From CALINF01 sp039980455 (GTDB taxonomy: Bacteria; Pseudomonadota; Gammaproteobacteria; Pseudomonadales; Halieaceae), in assembly GCA_039980455.1 (NCBI GenBank), contig JBDXCG010000004.1:806001-870000 (forward strand): DNA of 64,000 nt, read 5' to 3'. Each line of letters opens with the position of its first letter. The first letter of the stretch is position 1. The position numbers were made by a program, and so were the translations under genes. Positions 51,981 to 59,700 of the stretch are shown piece by piece. Under the pieces are notes generated by a model, which did no database searches, was not told the DNA's origin, and was given only the letters and a program-made list of their open reading frames with translations.

Positions 51981-52988
51981 CTAACCGCCAGTCATGTTCA
52001 TAAATCGGACAATATCGGGTTCGCTGCTATTGTCGAAGTGATGTTTTTCGGGTTTGAGTGTCATTGCCTGGCTGATGGTATTTTTGAGTAGCTGCAGATC
52101 GGCGTTCGGCTCGCGCAACACTTGCCGTAGGTCGACACTGTGTTCGTTGCCCAGACATAACAGAAGGCGACCTTCTACGGTAACCCTAACCCGATTACAC
52201 AGATGACAGAAATTATTGCTGTGTGGCGAGATAAAGCCAACTTTCGACGCATAGCCCGCTACTCGATGATAGCGAGCTGGGCCGGCATTACTTGCCGGAT
52301 CACCGAGCGCCTCGAGGGTAAATTTCTGGCTCAGTGTGTCGTGTAAGCTGGCGCTGCTGATAAAGCTAAGTGCCCTGTCATGCTCCTGTATTTGCCCCAG
52401 CGGCATCTCTTCTATAAACGCGATATCAATGCCTCGATCGCAGGCAAACTGAACCAGCTGTGTAACCTCGTCGTCGTTTCGCCCTTTAAGAATCACTGCG
52501 TTGAGGCGAATGCTGTCAAAGCCGGCGGCGACTGCGGCATCAATTCCAGCCACCACCTGGTCGAGGTTGCCATAGCGCGTGAGGTGGCGAAACTTGCGTG
52601 CGTTGAGGCTGTCCAGGCTGATATTGAGGCGATTGACGCCCGCATTTTTAAGATCCAGCGCTAAGCGCTGCAATTGTGAGGCATTAGTCGTCATAGCCAG
52701 CTCATCAAGCCCCGGTAAAGCGCCCAGCTTTTCTACCAATGACAGTACATTGTTGCGTACGAGCGGCTCACCCCCTGTCAGGCGCAGTTTGCGTACACCC
52801 AATTCAGTAAAGGCCTGCCCCAATTGCGAGATTTCTTCCAGGCTTAGGACCTGTGGCTTGGGGATAAAGGTCATGTCTTCTGCCATGCAATACACACAGC
52901 GGAAGTCACAGCGATCGGTGACGGACAGGCGCACGTAGTCGATGTGACGACCAAAACCGTCGATCAGTTGGCTGGTATTTTCAGGCAT
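51981..52988 (-). CDS. moaA: GTP 3',8-cyclase MoaA
   Basis: A 335-residue radical SAM enzyme of molybdenum cofactor synthesis. The SAM cluster motif is CDFRCVYC (Cys-x3-Cys-x2-Cys), and the second 4Fe-4S cluster is bound by CHLCNRVRVTVEGRLLLC in the C-terminal part. The chain ends in the Gly-Gly needed for catalysis (MTGG). Also visible are LRLTGGEPLVR and NISLDSL. No other moa gene lies in the window. It is the first gene of a minus-strand run with MoxR, VWA, zinc ribbon and DUF1631 genes. Confidence 0.96.
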   Translation of the reverse strand: MPENTSQLIDGFGRHIDYVRLSVTDRCDFRCVYCMAEDMTFIPKPQVLSLEEISQLGQAFTELGVRKLRLTGGEPLVRNNVLSLVEKLGALPGLDELAMTTNASQLQRLALDLKNAGVNRLNISLDSLNARKFRHLTRYGNLDQVVAGIDAAVAAGFDSIRLNAVILKGRNDDEVTQLVQFACDRGIDIAFIEEMPLGQIQEHDRALSFISSASLHDTLSQKFTLEALGDPASNAGPARYHRVAGYASKVGFISPHSNNFCHLCNRVRVTVEGRLLLCLGNEHSVDLRQVLREPNADLQLLKNTISQAMTLKPEKHHFDNSSEPDIVRFMNMTGG

Positions 52989-53146
52989 CTCGCCAGTGTA
53001 GCGGTAAGCGCGCCGCGACTCTAGTGCCGTTCAATGCCGGTGAATTGCACGGTTGTATCGCCCTGCGTGATAACACTTATCTCAAGATAGCTTTACAGGG
53101 CTGTGCAGCTGCGACAGGATTAGGGTTTTGTCGGTGGAAGAGCACA

Positions 53147-54247
53147 TTGAAAGCGGTCTCAAGATATTTTGGCGGATTTGAGTTTGGCAGCGTTAGGCGC
53201 AGAACACTTTTTGGTTCTGTCGTATTGTGTGCGCTCATGCTGTCTTGGCCCGCTACATCGGCGTCATGTGACACGATCGATGGGATAGAGTCTATCTGTT
53301 CGCTGGTAGCACCAGAGGATGTTGTGCGCAGCCCCAGTGCGCAGCATTTACTCTTTGGCCAGATGGCCACTCCGGGCGGCTTGTTTGCGCTAGATACTCG
53401 TAACGATGCCGTGGTTGAACTGACAGCACCAGGTAATCTGCAGTTGGAGACACAGGCCGGCTGGGGTGATCCAGCGTGCGTTGAACCGCCCTCTGAATGG
53501 CTGTTACACGGGCTCGATTCAACCGCCAGACCCGACGGGCGCTGGCAATTGCTAGCGGTGAATCATGGCGGCCGCGAGTCGGTGGAGTTCTTTGAGATTG
53601 AATCCACTAAAGCGGGGGATCTCAGGGCGATCTGGCGCGGCTGTGTTGAACCCCCCAAAGACAGCAGTTTAAACGATGTGGCAGCATTGCCTGATGGCGG
53701 CTTCGTCGTCAGCCAGCCCACGTCAGCCAGCGCGGGCATGGGCACGCTATTGCTGGCTTTAATGGGCATCGACAGCGGCTTTGTGTATCGCTGGAGACCT
53801 GATCGCGGCTTTACTGAGCTGCCTGGCACACAGGGGCGATTTCCCAATGGCGTGACCGTGAGCTCGGATGGCAGCACCCTCTATATGAATGAATATATCG
53901 CCGGTCGAATGAGAGTGATTGATATGGCAAGCGGTGAGCAACTGGGGGAAGTCGAGATCGACAAACCGGACAACTCCAATTGGAGCCAGAACGGCATGCT
54001 ACTCGTGGCGTCGCATAAAGCCGGCATACTCGAGGTGGCTGGTTCGCTTGAACAGAGCCATGAAGAGCCGAGTCTGCTGCCCTTTGCGATAGTTGAGGTG
54101 AATCCGAAAACGCTGAAGACCCGCGAGTTGGTTGTGCGAGACGGGCCTCCGATGGGTGCGGGTACTGCAGCTATCGACGTGGGGTCGCTCCTGTATGTTG
54201 GCTCCTATGTGGGTGATCGCATCATCAAGATTCCTTTTTCCCGCTGA
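53147..54247 (+). CDS. Exported SMP-30/paraoxonase-like beta-propeller protein
   Basis: A 366-residue predicted periplasmic protein. The TTG at 53147, 6 bases after GGAAG, gives a signal peptide with Arg-rich start (SVRRRTLFGSVVLCALMLSW) ending near ATSASC. The mature part resembles SMP-30/paraoxonase propellers: LLAVNHGGRESVEFFEIE, SSLNDVAALPDGGFVVSQ, FPNGVTVSSDGSTLYMNEY. The Asn and Asp residues in these stretches are the usual calcium ligands. Such enzymes hydrolyse lactones or esters. An ATG start at 53024 would add unlikely residues. It is followed by an SLC13 carrier. Confidence 0.78.
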   Translation: MKAVSRYFGGFEFGSVRRRTLFGSVVLCALMLSWPATSASCDTIDGIESICSLVAPEDVVRSPSAQHLLFGQMATPGGLFALDTRNDAVVELTAPGNLQLETQAGWGDPACVEPPSEWLLHGLDSTARPDGRWQLLAVNHGGRESVEFFEIESTKAGDLRAIWRGCVEPPKDSSLNDVAALPDGGFVVSQPTSASAGMGTLLLALMGIDSGFVYRWRPDRGFTELPGTQGRFPNGVTVSSDGSTLYMNEYIAGRMRVIDMASGEQLGEVEIDKPDNSNWSQNGMLLVASHKAGILEVAGSLEQSHEEPSLLPFAIVEVNPKTLKTRELVVRDGPPMGAGTAAIDVGSLLYVGSYVGDRIIKIPFSR

Positions 54248-54289
54248 GCGGTAACGCAAACACCTGTGGCTGAGTTGTAACACGTAATT

Positions 54290-55678
54290 ATGATGACAGA
54301 TGTAAAAACTGTGGCCTTGTGGGCAGGGCCATTGGCGGCGGCTCTCGCCTCCTGGAGTTTGCTGTTTAGCGGCTACGACTCCGCAATGGCGATTGTCACC
54401 TTTGTGGCAGTGGTGTGCGTGGTTTGGTGGATATTCGAACCCGTGCCGATACCGGTAACCTCTCTGTTACCCCTGGCCGCATTACCTTTACTGGGCGTCC
54501 TGACACCCGCAGAGGTGGGGCAGGCCTATGGCTCTCCGTTGATTTTGTTGCTGCTCGGTGGCTTTTTGCTCTCCAAGGCCATGGAGCATTCCGGTGCCCA
54601 TCGACGGATTGCGCTGGGGATGGTCAATCTGTTTGGGGCGCAGAGTGGGCGCAGACTCGTGCTGGGGTTCATGGTGGCTTCGGCGGTTCTCAGCATGTGG
54701 ATATCGAATACGGCCACCACGCTGATGTTGTTACCGGTTGCGTTGGCGGTGCTTGATGGCGCAGAGGACAGAGAGCGATTGGCGCCCCCGCTGCTGCTTG
54801 GCATGGCCTATGCGGCGAGCGTGGGTGGAGTGGGTACCCCGATCGGTACTCCACCCAACCTGATATTTATGCAGGTGTACGAGGAGTTCACGGGGCGGTC
54901 GATCAGTTTTACCCAGTGGATGCAGTGGGGCATTCCGGTTGTGGTGATTATGGTGCCATTGATGGCAATGGTGCTCACACGCAACGTTGGCATGCGCCTG
55001 AATTTGCAATTGCCTGAAGTTGGCCCCTGGAAGTCCGACGAGAAGCGTGTCATGGCTGTGTTTGCGCTGACCGCCCTAGCATGGATTACACGCAGCGAAC
55101 CCTTCGGTGGCTGGCGCGCATGGCTGGACCTGCCTTACGCCAATGATGCATCTGTAGCGCTGTTAGCCGTCATGGTGATGTTTCTGGTTCCTAGCGGCCA
55201 AGGCAAGGGGCGCCGCTTACTCGACTGGGAGCGTGCATCCACAATCCCGTGGGGTGTGTTGCTGTTATTTGCCGGCGGGATCTGCCTGGCCAAGGGCTTC
55301 GTCAATTCAGGGTTGAGTGACCTGATGGGTAACTGGTTAGCCCAGATGACTGATATTCCCCTTTGGCTTCTGATTGGCCTTGTTTGTCTGGTTGTCACCT
55401 TCATGACCGAGGCAACCTCTAACACCGCAAGTACCACGCTGTTAATGCCAGTACTTGCGGCCGCTGGACTGGCGGCCGGGTTGCCGCCCGAGATGCTCAT
55501 GGTCCCTGCGGCTATGAGTGCGAGTTGCGCCTTTATGCTACCTGTAGCCACCGCGCCCAATTCCGTCGTGTTTGGCAGTGGCCTGGTGACTACGGCGCGC
55601 ATGGCCCGAGAGGGTGTGGTGCTTAATCTGCTGGGTGTGCTCGTGATTGGCACTGTGTGCTACTTATCTCTAAGTTAA
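54290..55678 (+). CDS. SLC13 (DASS) family anion symporter
   Basis: A 462-residue inner-membrane transporter with about eleven helices. The two SNT-type motifs are seen: SNTATTLMLLPVALAVL in the first half and EATSNTASTTLLMPVLAAAG in the second, plus GTPPNLIFMQ and APNSVVFGSG. These are sodium-coupled carriers of dicarboxylates, citrate or sulfate. Start at ATG 54290 or the adjacent ATG 54293. It follows the propeller gene by 42 bases and may share its transcript. Confidence 0.9.
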   Translation: MMTDVKTVALWAGPLAAALASWSLLFSGYDSAMAIVTFVAVVCVVWWIFEPVPIPVTSLLPLAALPLLGVLTPAEVGQAYGSPLILLLLGGFLLSKAMEHSGAHRRIALGMVNLFGAQSGRRLVLGFMVASAVLSMWISNTATTLMLLPVALAVLDGAEDRERLAPPLLLGMAYAASVGGVGTPIGTPPNLIFMQVYEEFTGRSISFTQWMQWGIPVVVIMVPLMAMVLTRNVGMRLNLQLPEVGPWKSDEKRVMAVFALTALAWITRSEPFGGWRAWLDLPYANDASVALLAVMVMFLVPSGQGKGRRLLDWERASTIPWGVLLLFAGGICLAKGFVNSGLSDLMGNWLAQMTDIPLWLLIGLVCLVVTFMTEATSNTASTTLLMPVLAAAGLAAGLPPEMLMVPAAMSASCAFMLPVATAPNSVVFGSGLVTTARMAREGVVLNLLGVLVIGTVCYLSLS

Positions 55679-55705
55679 TTTGATAACCGAACTGCTGGGA
55701 CAGCT

Positions 55706-56329
55706 ATGACCACTTCTCGCCGCATTGTGGGTTTACTACTCATCCTTCTGTCACTGGGCTTGCTATACCCCGGTGTTACGCAACCGATACTGACGCTCAC
55801 AGGGCAGATCGAGAAATCACAAATAGCCGAACTTGGTATCAACATGATTGCGGGGGAGGGGGCGGATCAACAGACTCGCTCCATGCTGGGCATGATTTCC
55901 AGCATGCTGGGCCTCGATCAGATACAGGGTCAATTGGAGGCTTACCGCAGTACTCGTTCGATCTGGGGTACGGTGGACGCGTTGGCACGCACGGGGAATC
56001 TGCCGGTGGCCTTTCTAATCGTATTCTTCTGTTTGATTATTCCCGTGTTCAAACTTTTGCTACAACTGGTTAGCTTAATCATCCCCGCAGCACAGTGGCG
56101 CGAAGGTTTGTTGTGGCTCAATGCCGTGCTGAGCAAATGGTCGATGGTGGACGTCTTTGTGATGGCGCTATTGGTGGCATTTATGGCGGGCAATGCGACT
56201 GGGCAAGCTGGAGATCTATTGCTAATGACAGCCCAATTGGAAGTTGGGTTTTATTACTTTCTGGCGTATTGCCTGTTCTCAATCGCCACGAGCACTGTTT
56301 TGCGCGGTGCATCGACTAACAAGGGCTGA
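55706..56329 (+). CDS. Single-domain PqiA-like (paraquat-inducible protein A) membrane protein
   Basis: A 207-residue membrane protein with four predicted helices. The diagnostic stretch is LSKWSMVDVFVMALLVAF, as in PqiA proteins, but classical PqiA has two such units and zinc motifs (about 417 residues). This has one unit and no N-terminal cysteines. A long extra-membrane loop (residues about 30-85) follows the first helix. PqiA acts with MCE-type PqiB in lipid transport; no MCE gene is adjacent. The role is open. Confidence 0.78.
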   Translation: MTTSRRIVGLLLILLSLGLLYPGVTQPILTLTGQIEKSQIAELGINMIAGEGADQQTRSMLGMISSMLGLDQIQGQLEAYRSTRSIWGTVDALARTGNLPVAFLIVFFCLIIPVFKLLLQLVSLIIPAAQWREGLLWLNAVLSKWSMVDVFVMALLVAFMAGNATGQAGDLLLMTAQLEVGFYYFLAYCLFSIATSTVLRGASTNKG

Positions 56330-56444
56330 AGCGGCTTGCGCAACGGTATCTGAGCCATTAATTGGAGCAGGCGCAAAAAGTGCGAGCCAACGACAGGTTC
56401 GCTGGCTCGCAGACGTTTATCGATAACGTGTCTGAACGACCCCG

Positions 56445-56924
56445 TTAAAGTTGCGCCATTATGGTTTCTGCGGAGCTCACGTCTACGCCAGGGCCGGGTT
56501 CAACATTGAGGGCAGTAATCGTGCCATCGTCGACAATCATTGCGAATCGCTGGCTGCGATGACCAAGGCCAAATCCACTACCGTCCAGCTCAAGGCCCAG
56601 CGCAGCGGTAAACTCGCCGTTACCGTCTGCCAGCATCAGGAGTTCCTCTGCATTTTGGGCTTTGCCCCATGCATCCATCACAAAGGCATCGTTCACGGCC
56701 ATGCAGACAATACTATCTACGCCAGAGGCCTTAATCTTGTCGGCATTCACTACATAACCGGGCAGGTGTGTTATTGAGCAACCAGGCGTAAAGGCACCAG
56801 GTACTGCAAACAATACGACTTTCTTGCCAGAGAATATCTCATCCGTGGTAATGTCTGTGGGGCCTTTTTCACCCATGGTCTTCATGGTGCAGGCAGGAAT
56901 TTTGTCGCCAGCTTGTACAGTCAT
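56445..56924 (-). CDS. Peroxiredoxin, Prx5 (redoxin) type
   Basis: A 159-residue thiol peroxidase. Peroxidatic Cys49 is in VPGAFTPGCSITHLPGYV, and the catalytic Arg is in GHRSQRFAMIVDDG. It is of the Prx5 class, which often uses glutathione and glutaredoxin for reduction. A second (resolving) Cys is not positioned as in typical 2-Cys enzymes; Cys74 region (SIVCMAVND) may be structural. GAGAAC precedes the ATG. It is divergent from the methyltransferase gene by 82 bases. Confidence 0.9.
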   Translation of the reverse strand: MTVQAGDKIPACTMKTMGEKGPTDITTDEIFSGKKVVLFAVPGAFTPGCSITHLPGYVVNADKIKASGVDSIVCMAVNDAFVMDAWGKAQNAEELLMLADGNGEFTAALGLELDGSGFGLGHRSQRFAMIVDDGTITALNVEPGPGVDVSSAETIMAQL

Positions 56925-57006
56925 CGTGTTCTCCTTCTGAGTGCTTTGAGTCGAAAGTGTCCTATCAAAATAGCCACCTTCAGAAAATGAATCGGAATAA
57001 TAGCAG

Positions 57007-57654
57007 ATGCTGCTAGATCCGCACTGCCCCCTATGTGGGTGGGCTGACTGCCCGTTGTTCTCTTGTGACGCGCGTAGGGACTATCTGCGTTGCCGGCAGT
57101 GTCTACTGGTCTTTGTGCCCGCGCAGTACAGGCTTTCTCGCGAGCTGGAGCGAGAAGAATATGACAAGCACGAGAATGCAGTTGATGATCCCGGCTACCG
57201 TCAGTTCTTAGGTCGATTGTTCGACCCTTTGGTGCAGCGTCTGCCCGCTGGGGCCAGGGGCCTGGAGTTTGGGTGCGGTCCGGGACCCGCATTAGCCCAC
57301 ATGTTGATGGAGTCCGGCTTTGAGGTAACTCTTTACGATATTTTCTATCATCCTGATAACAGTGTGATGACTGGTATGTACGACTTTATCAGTGCCACTG
57401 AAGTGGTCGAGCATCTGCACAAACCTGGCGCCGAGCTGGACAGGCTGTGGAACATACTACGCCCGGGTGGTGTGCTGGGCGTGATGACCAAGCTTGTGAT
57501 TGATGAGCATGCGTTCGCAAAGTGGCATTACAAGAATGATCCAACGCATGTCTGCTTCTTCAGCCGGGAGACATGGCAATGGTGGGCGCGGCAGCACGAT
57601 GCGGATCTGGCTTTCGAAGGTGCTGATGTGATTTTGCTGGGTAAAAGCGGCTAG
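57007..57654 (+). CDS. SAM-dependent methyltransferase with N-terminal zinc-ribbon-like motif
   Basis: A 215-residue class I methyltransferase. Residues 7-35 carry two Cys-x2-Cys pairs (CPLCGW and LRCRQCLL), which may bind zinc. The SAM site is GLEFGCGPGPALAHML, with an acidic strand ATEVVEHLHKPGAELDRL and LRPGGVLGVMT. The substrate is unknown; relatives methylate small molecules. The 3' end overlaps the TetR gene by 4 bases in a convergent arrangement. Confidence 0.85.
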   Translation: MLLDPHCPLCGWADCPLFSCDARRDYLRCRQCLLVFVPAQYRLSRELEREEYDKHENAVDDPGYRQFLGRLFDPLVQRLPAGARGLEFGCGPGPALAHMLMESGFEVTLYDIFYHPDNSVMTGMYDFISATEVVEHLHKPGAELDRLWNILRPGGVLGVMTKLVIDEHAFAKWHYKNDPTHVCFFSRETWQWWARQHDADLAFEGADVILLGKSG

Positions 57655-58316
57655 GAATCGGCCGGTGGTGCGTCCAACAGGCGCTCGTAGATGGCCTCAC
57701 AATCGCGATAGAACTCCAGCTGCTCGTCACCCAAATACGGGGCGATCATTGTCAGTAACTGAAGTACGCCTTGGTGTATGGTGACTTGAGGAGAGCGCGA
57801 TTCATGCAGCAAGTGCTCGTAATTGAACCAAAACGTCAGCGTCAGCGTCATGTTGTCTACCAGCCCCACCAGCTGCTGGTCCCGCGTTGCAATGACTGCC
57901 TGGTCCATAAGGCTCTTGCAGATCGCGAACAGGGCTGCGCGCTTGAGTTGTAGAAGGTGACGAAAGCCTCGGCGCATCTCGGGATAGCGCTGTAACAGGT
58001 TGTCGAGGTTGTGGTACAGAAACCGATACTGATACATCTCTTCCATGACCACGTAGAGGTAGTACCAGTTGTCTTCTACCTGCCCATCGCCTTCGCTGAG
58101 AGGTTGTTCGATAGCCGCGGTTAGAGTGCCAGATAGCGCCACATAGTACTGCTGAAACAGCTCCGCGATGATCTGGTCTTTGCCCTTGAAGTGGTAGTAG
58201 AGGTTGCCGGGACTGATATCCAGTTCATTGGCTATGTCTACAGTGGTCGTATCGGCCTCTCCCTCTTCGTTGAAAAGGGACAGGCTGACAACCAGTATTC
58301 TATCTCGGGTTTTCAT
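57651..58316 (-). CDS. phaD: TetR family regulator, PhaD-like
   Basis: A 221-residue regulator. The N-terminal helix-turn-helix includes MKTRDRILVVSLSLFNEEGE and ANELDISPGNLYYHF. The C-terminal ligand domain contains YQYRFLYHNLDNLLQRYPEM. The start sequence closely resembles PhaD of pseudomonad polyhydroxyalkanoate clusters, which activates the phasin genes. Position directly beside two phasin genes on the same strand supports this. The distance to the upstream phasin gene is 12 bases. Confidence 0.82.
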   Translation of the reverse strand: MKTRDRILVVSLSLFNEEGEADTTTVDIANELDISPGNLYYHFKGKDQIIAELFQQYYVALSGTLTAAIEQPLSEGDGQVEDNWYYLYVVMEEMYQYRFLYHNLDNLLQRYPEMRRGFRHLLQLKRAALFAICKSLMDQAVIATRDQQLVGLVDNMTLTLTFWFNYEHLLHESRSPQVTIHQGVLQLLTMIAPYLGDEQLEFYRDCEAIYERLLDAPPADS

Positions 58317-58328
58317 GCCCGCGTAAGG

Positions 58329-58865
58329 TTAACTCTTACCCTTTCGCGCGCTGCTGCGGGATTTGGCGGGTGCTTTAACGGCTTTCTTGGGTTTTGCTTT
58401 GCTTGCAACTTTGGCTGCCGGTTTTTTGCGCGCCGGTGCCTTTTTAACTGGTGTTTTCTTGCGCGCACGGGTTTTGGATGCCGGCTTCAGCACGCCCTGA
58501 TCTTTCAGGGATTGGGTGAGCGATTCGAGTTGATTTGCCAGGCGATCGATCTTCTCGTGCAGTGCAAGCAGGTCTTCACCACGAGCGGGTCGCTGCAAAT
58601 TGAAATTCTCTCTGACGCGATTGATTCGATCTTCTACCGAGTTGCGAGCCGTTGCACTAGCGCGCAACGCATCTCGTGCCTCCTCTTCCAGGAGAGTGCC
58701 GGCTTTTACCAGGTCCTTGAAAAGCTTGGGGCTCTCAACGCCGGCTTTTTCGAGCCGTCCTTGTGCCTCGTCAACGGCTTTGCCATAGGCGCCAACGCCT
58801 GCAAGCCAGATATTCTTGGCAATTTCACCTGCCTTATCGGTCACTTTATTCTTATCGTCACTCAT
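58329..58865 (-). CDS. phaF: Phasin family protein with C-terminal histone-H1-like tail (PhaF-like)
   Basis: A 178-residue protein. The N-terminal phasin domain begins around KNIWLAGVGAYGKAVDEAQG and continues through LFKDLVKAGTLLEEEARD. A leucine-zipper-like stretch follows (LHEKIDRLANQLESLTQSL). The last 50 residues are a Lys/Ala/Pro-rich tail (KKTPVKKAPARKKPAAK) like H1 histones. This order matches PhaF of Pseudomonas, which coats polyhydroxyalkanoate granules and binds DNA to partition them. No granule synthase gene lies in the window. Confidence 0.88.
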   Translation of the reverse strand: MSDDKNKVTDKAGEIAKNIWLAGVGAYGKAVDEAQGRLEKAGVESPKLFKDLVKAGTLLEEEARDALRASATARNSVEDRINRVRENFNLQRPARGEDLLALHEKIDRLANQLESLTQSLKDQGVLKPASKTRARKKTPVKKAPARKKPAAKVASKAKPKKAVKAPAKSRSSARKGKS

Positions 58866-58943
58866 GGGGACCTCCGATTTCTAGCCGACGCGCCGCCACA
58901 GTACGGTGTGGGTCGGGCGGACCATTAAACCAGATTGGCAGAC

Positions 58944-58970
58944 AAAAAAAAGGGGCCACAATGTGACCCC
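58944..58970 (-). terminator. Rho-independent terminator after the upstream phasin gene
   Basis: On the minus strand GGGGTCAC and GTGGCCCC form an 8-bp stem (one G-T pair) with an ATT loop, followed by eight T residues. It lies about 49 bases after the 59019-59501 phasin stop. Confidence 0.88.
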
Positions 58971-59018
58971 CAGAATAGTCCCTGTCAGGCAGGGATAAGT
59001 GGACCTAGATGGTGTTGC

Positions 59019-59501
59019 TTAAGCAGCAGCCTTGAAGTTCAGTGTGTCCTTGAGCTCTTCAAAACGTGCCTTTGCCTTCTTCAGCTGAGCGTCCAGCTTT
59101 TTGCGATCGGTCAGGTTGTCGAGTTCCAACTTGGGCAGTTCGATCTCATTGATAGCCTTCTTGGCAGTCTTCTCGACCTTGGTGCCACGCTTGACCAGCT
59201 CTTTGTAAGCCTTGTCAGTCTTGTTGCGACGAGCTTCCAACTGGTCCTGCATAGTGTTGAACTGCTCTTGTACCTGGTCGAATGCCTTGCCGTAGAAGCC
59301 GAGGCTAGCCAGGAATGCGTTGCGGTAAGCTTCCTGCGCGCGAGTTGAGAAAACAGGTGCCGCTTTTTTGGCAGTCTTCTTTGGAGCAGCCTTACGTGCT
59401 GCTGGCTTGCGCTTGGCAGTCGCTTTCTTGGCTGCTGTCTTTGCTGCAGGCTTGCGCTTAGCAGTAGTCTTCTTTGGTGCTGTCTTAGCTTGTTCAGCCA
59501 T
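59019..59501 (-). CDS. Phasin-like protein with N-terminal histone-H1-like domain
   Basis: A 160-residue protein. The first 48 residues are an H1-like Lys/Ala/Pro region with repeats of the type TAKRKPAAKTAAKK and KATAKRKPAARKA. The phasin-like region follows (EAYRNAFLASLGFYGKAFDQ, then a long heptad region to KKAKARFEELKDTL). The domain order is the reverse of the neighbouring PhaF-like protein. AGGAGAAA precedes the ATG at 59501. It is flanked by terminators on both sides, so it is probably transcribed alone and strongly. Confidence 0.82.
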   Translation of the reverse strand: MAEQAKTAPKKTTAKRKPAAKTAAKKATAKRKPAARKAAPKKTAKKAAPVFSTRAQEAYRNAFLASLGFYGKAFDQVQEQFNTMQDQLEARRNKTDKAYKELVKRGTKVEKTAKKAINEIELPKLELDNLTDRKKLDAQLKKAKARFEELKDTLNFKAAA

Positions 59502-59644
59502 GATATTTCTCCTTGGTCTTACTGGGGTCTGCGGATAAGCCCGCTATGAAGGCAAGATTAGGGAAAAAAATTAGAATAGGCATACTAAAAACGGATAAGA
59601 GCTAGAGTCGAATCTGGCCAATCTAGGGGTCGAGGTAAGCACTC

Positions 59645-59668
59645 AAAAAAAAGCCCGCTATCGCGGGC
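59645..59668 (-). terminator. Rho-independent terminator after pckA
   Basis: On the minus strand GCCCGC and GCGGGC pair around GATA, followed by eight T residues, starting 33 bases after the pckA stop. Confidence 0.9.
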
Positions 59669-59700
59669 TCTCTATTCAGGTGATGCCTATTAAGTCGGCA

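Noticed and set aside
55135..55653. Open frame of 172 codons opposite the SLC13 carrier gene
   Set aside because: Low-complexity Ser/Thr/Ile translation opposite a well-supported transporter gene; no independent support.
58191..58928. Open frame of 245 codons on the plus strand across the phaD-phaF region
   Set aside because: Cys/Phe-rich translation from the complement of Lys/Ala-rich phasin sequence; both genes on the other strand are strongly supported.
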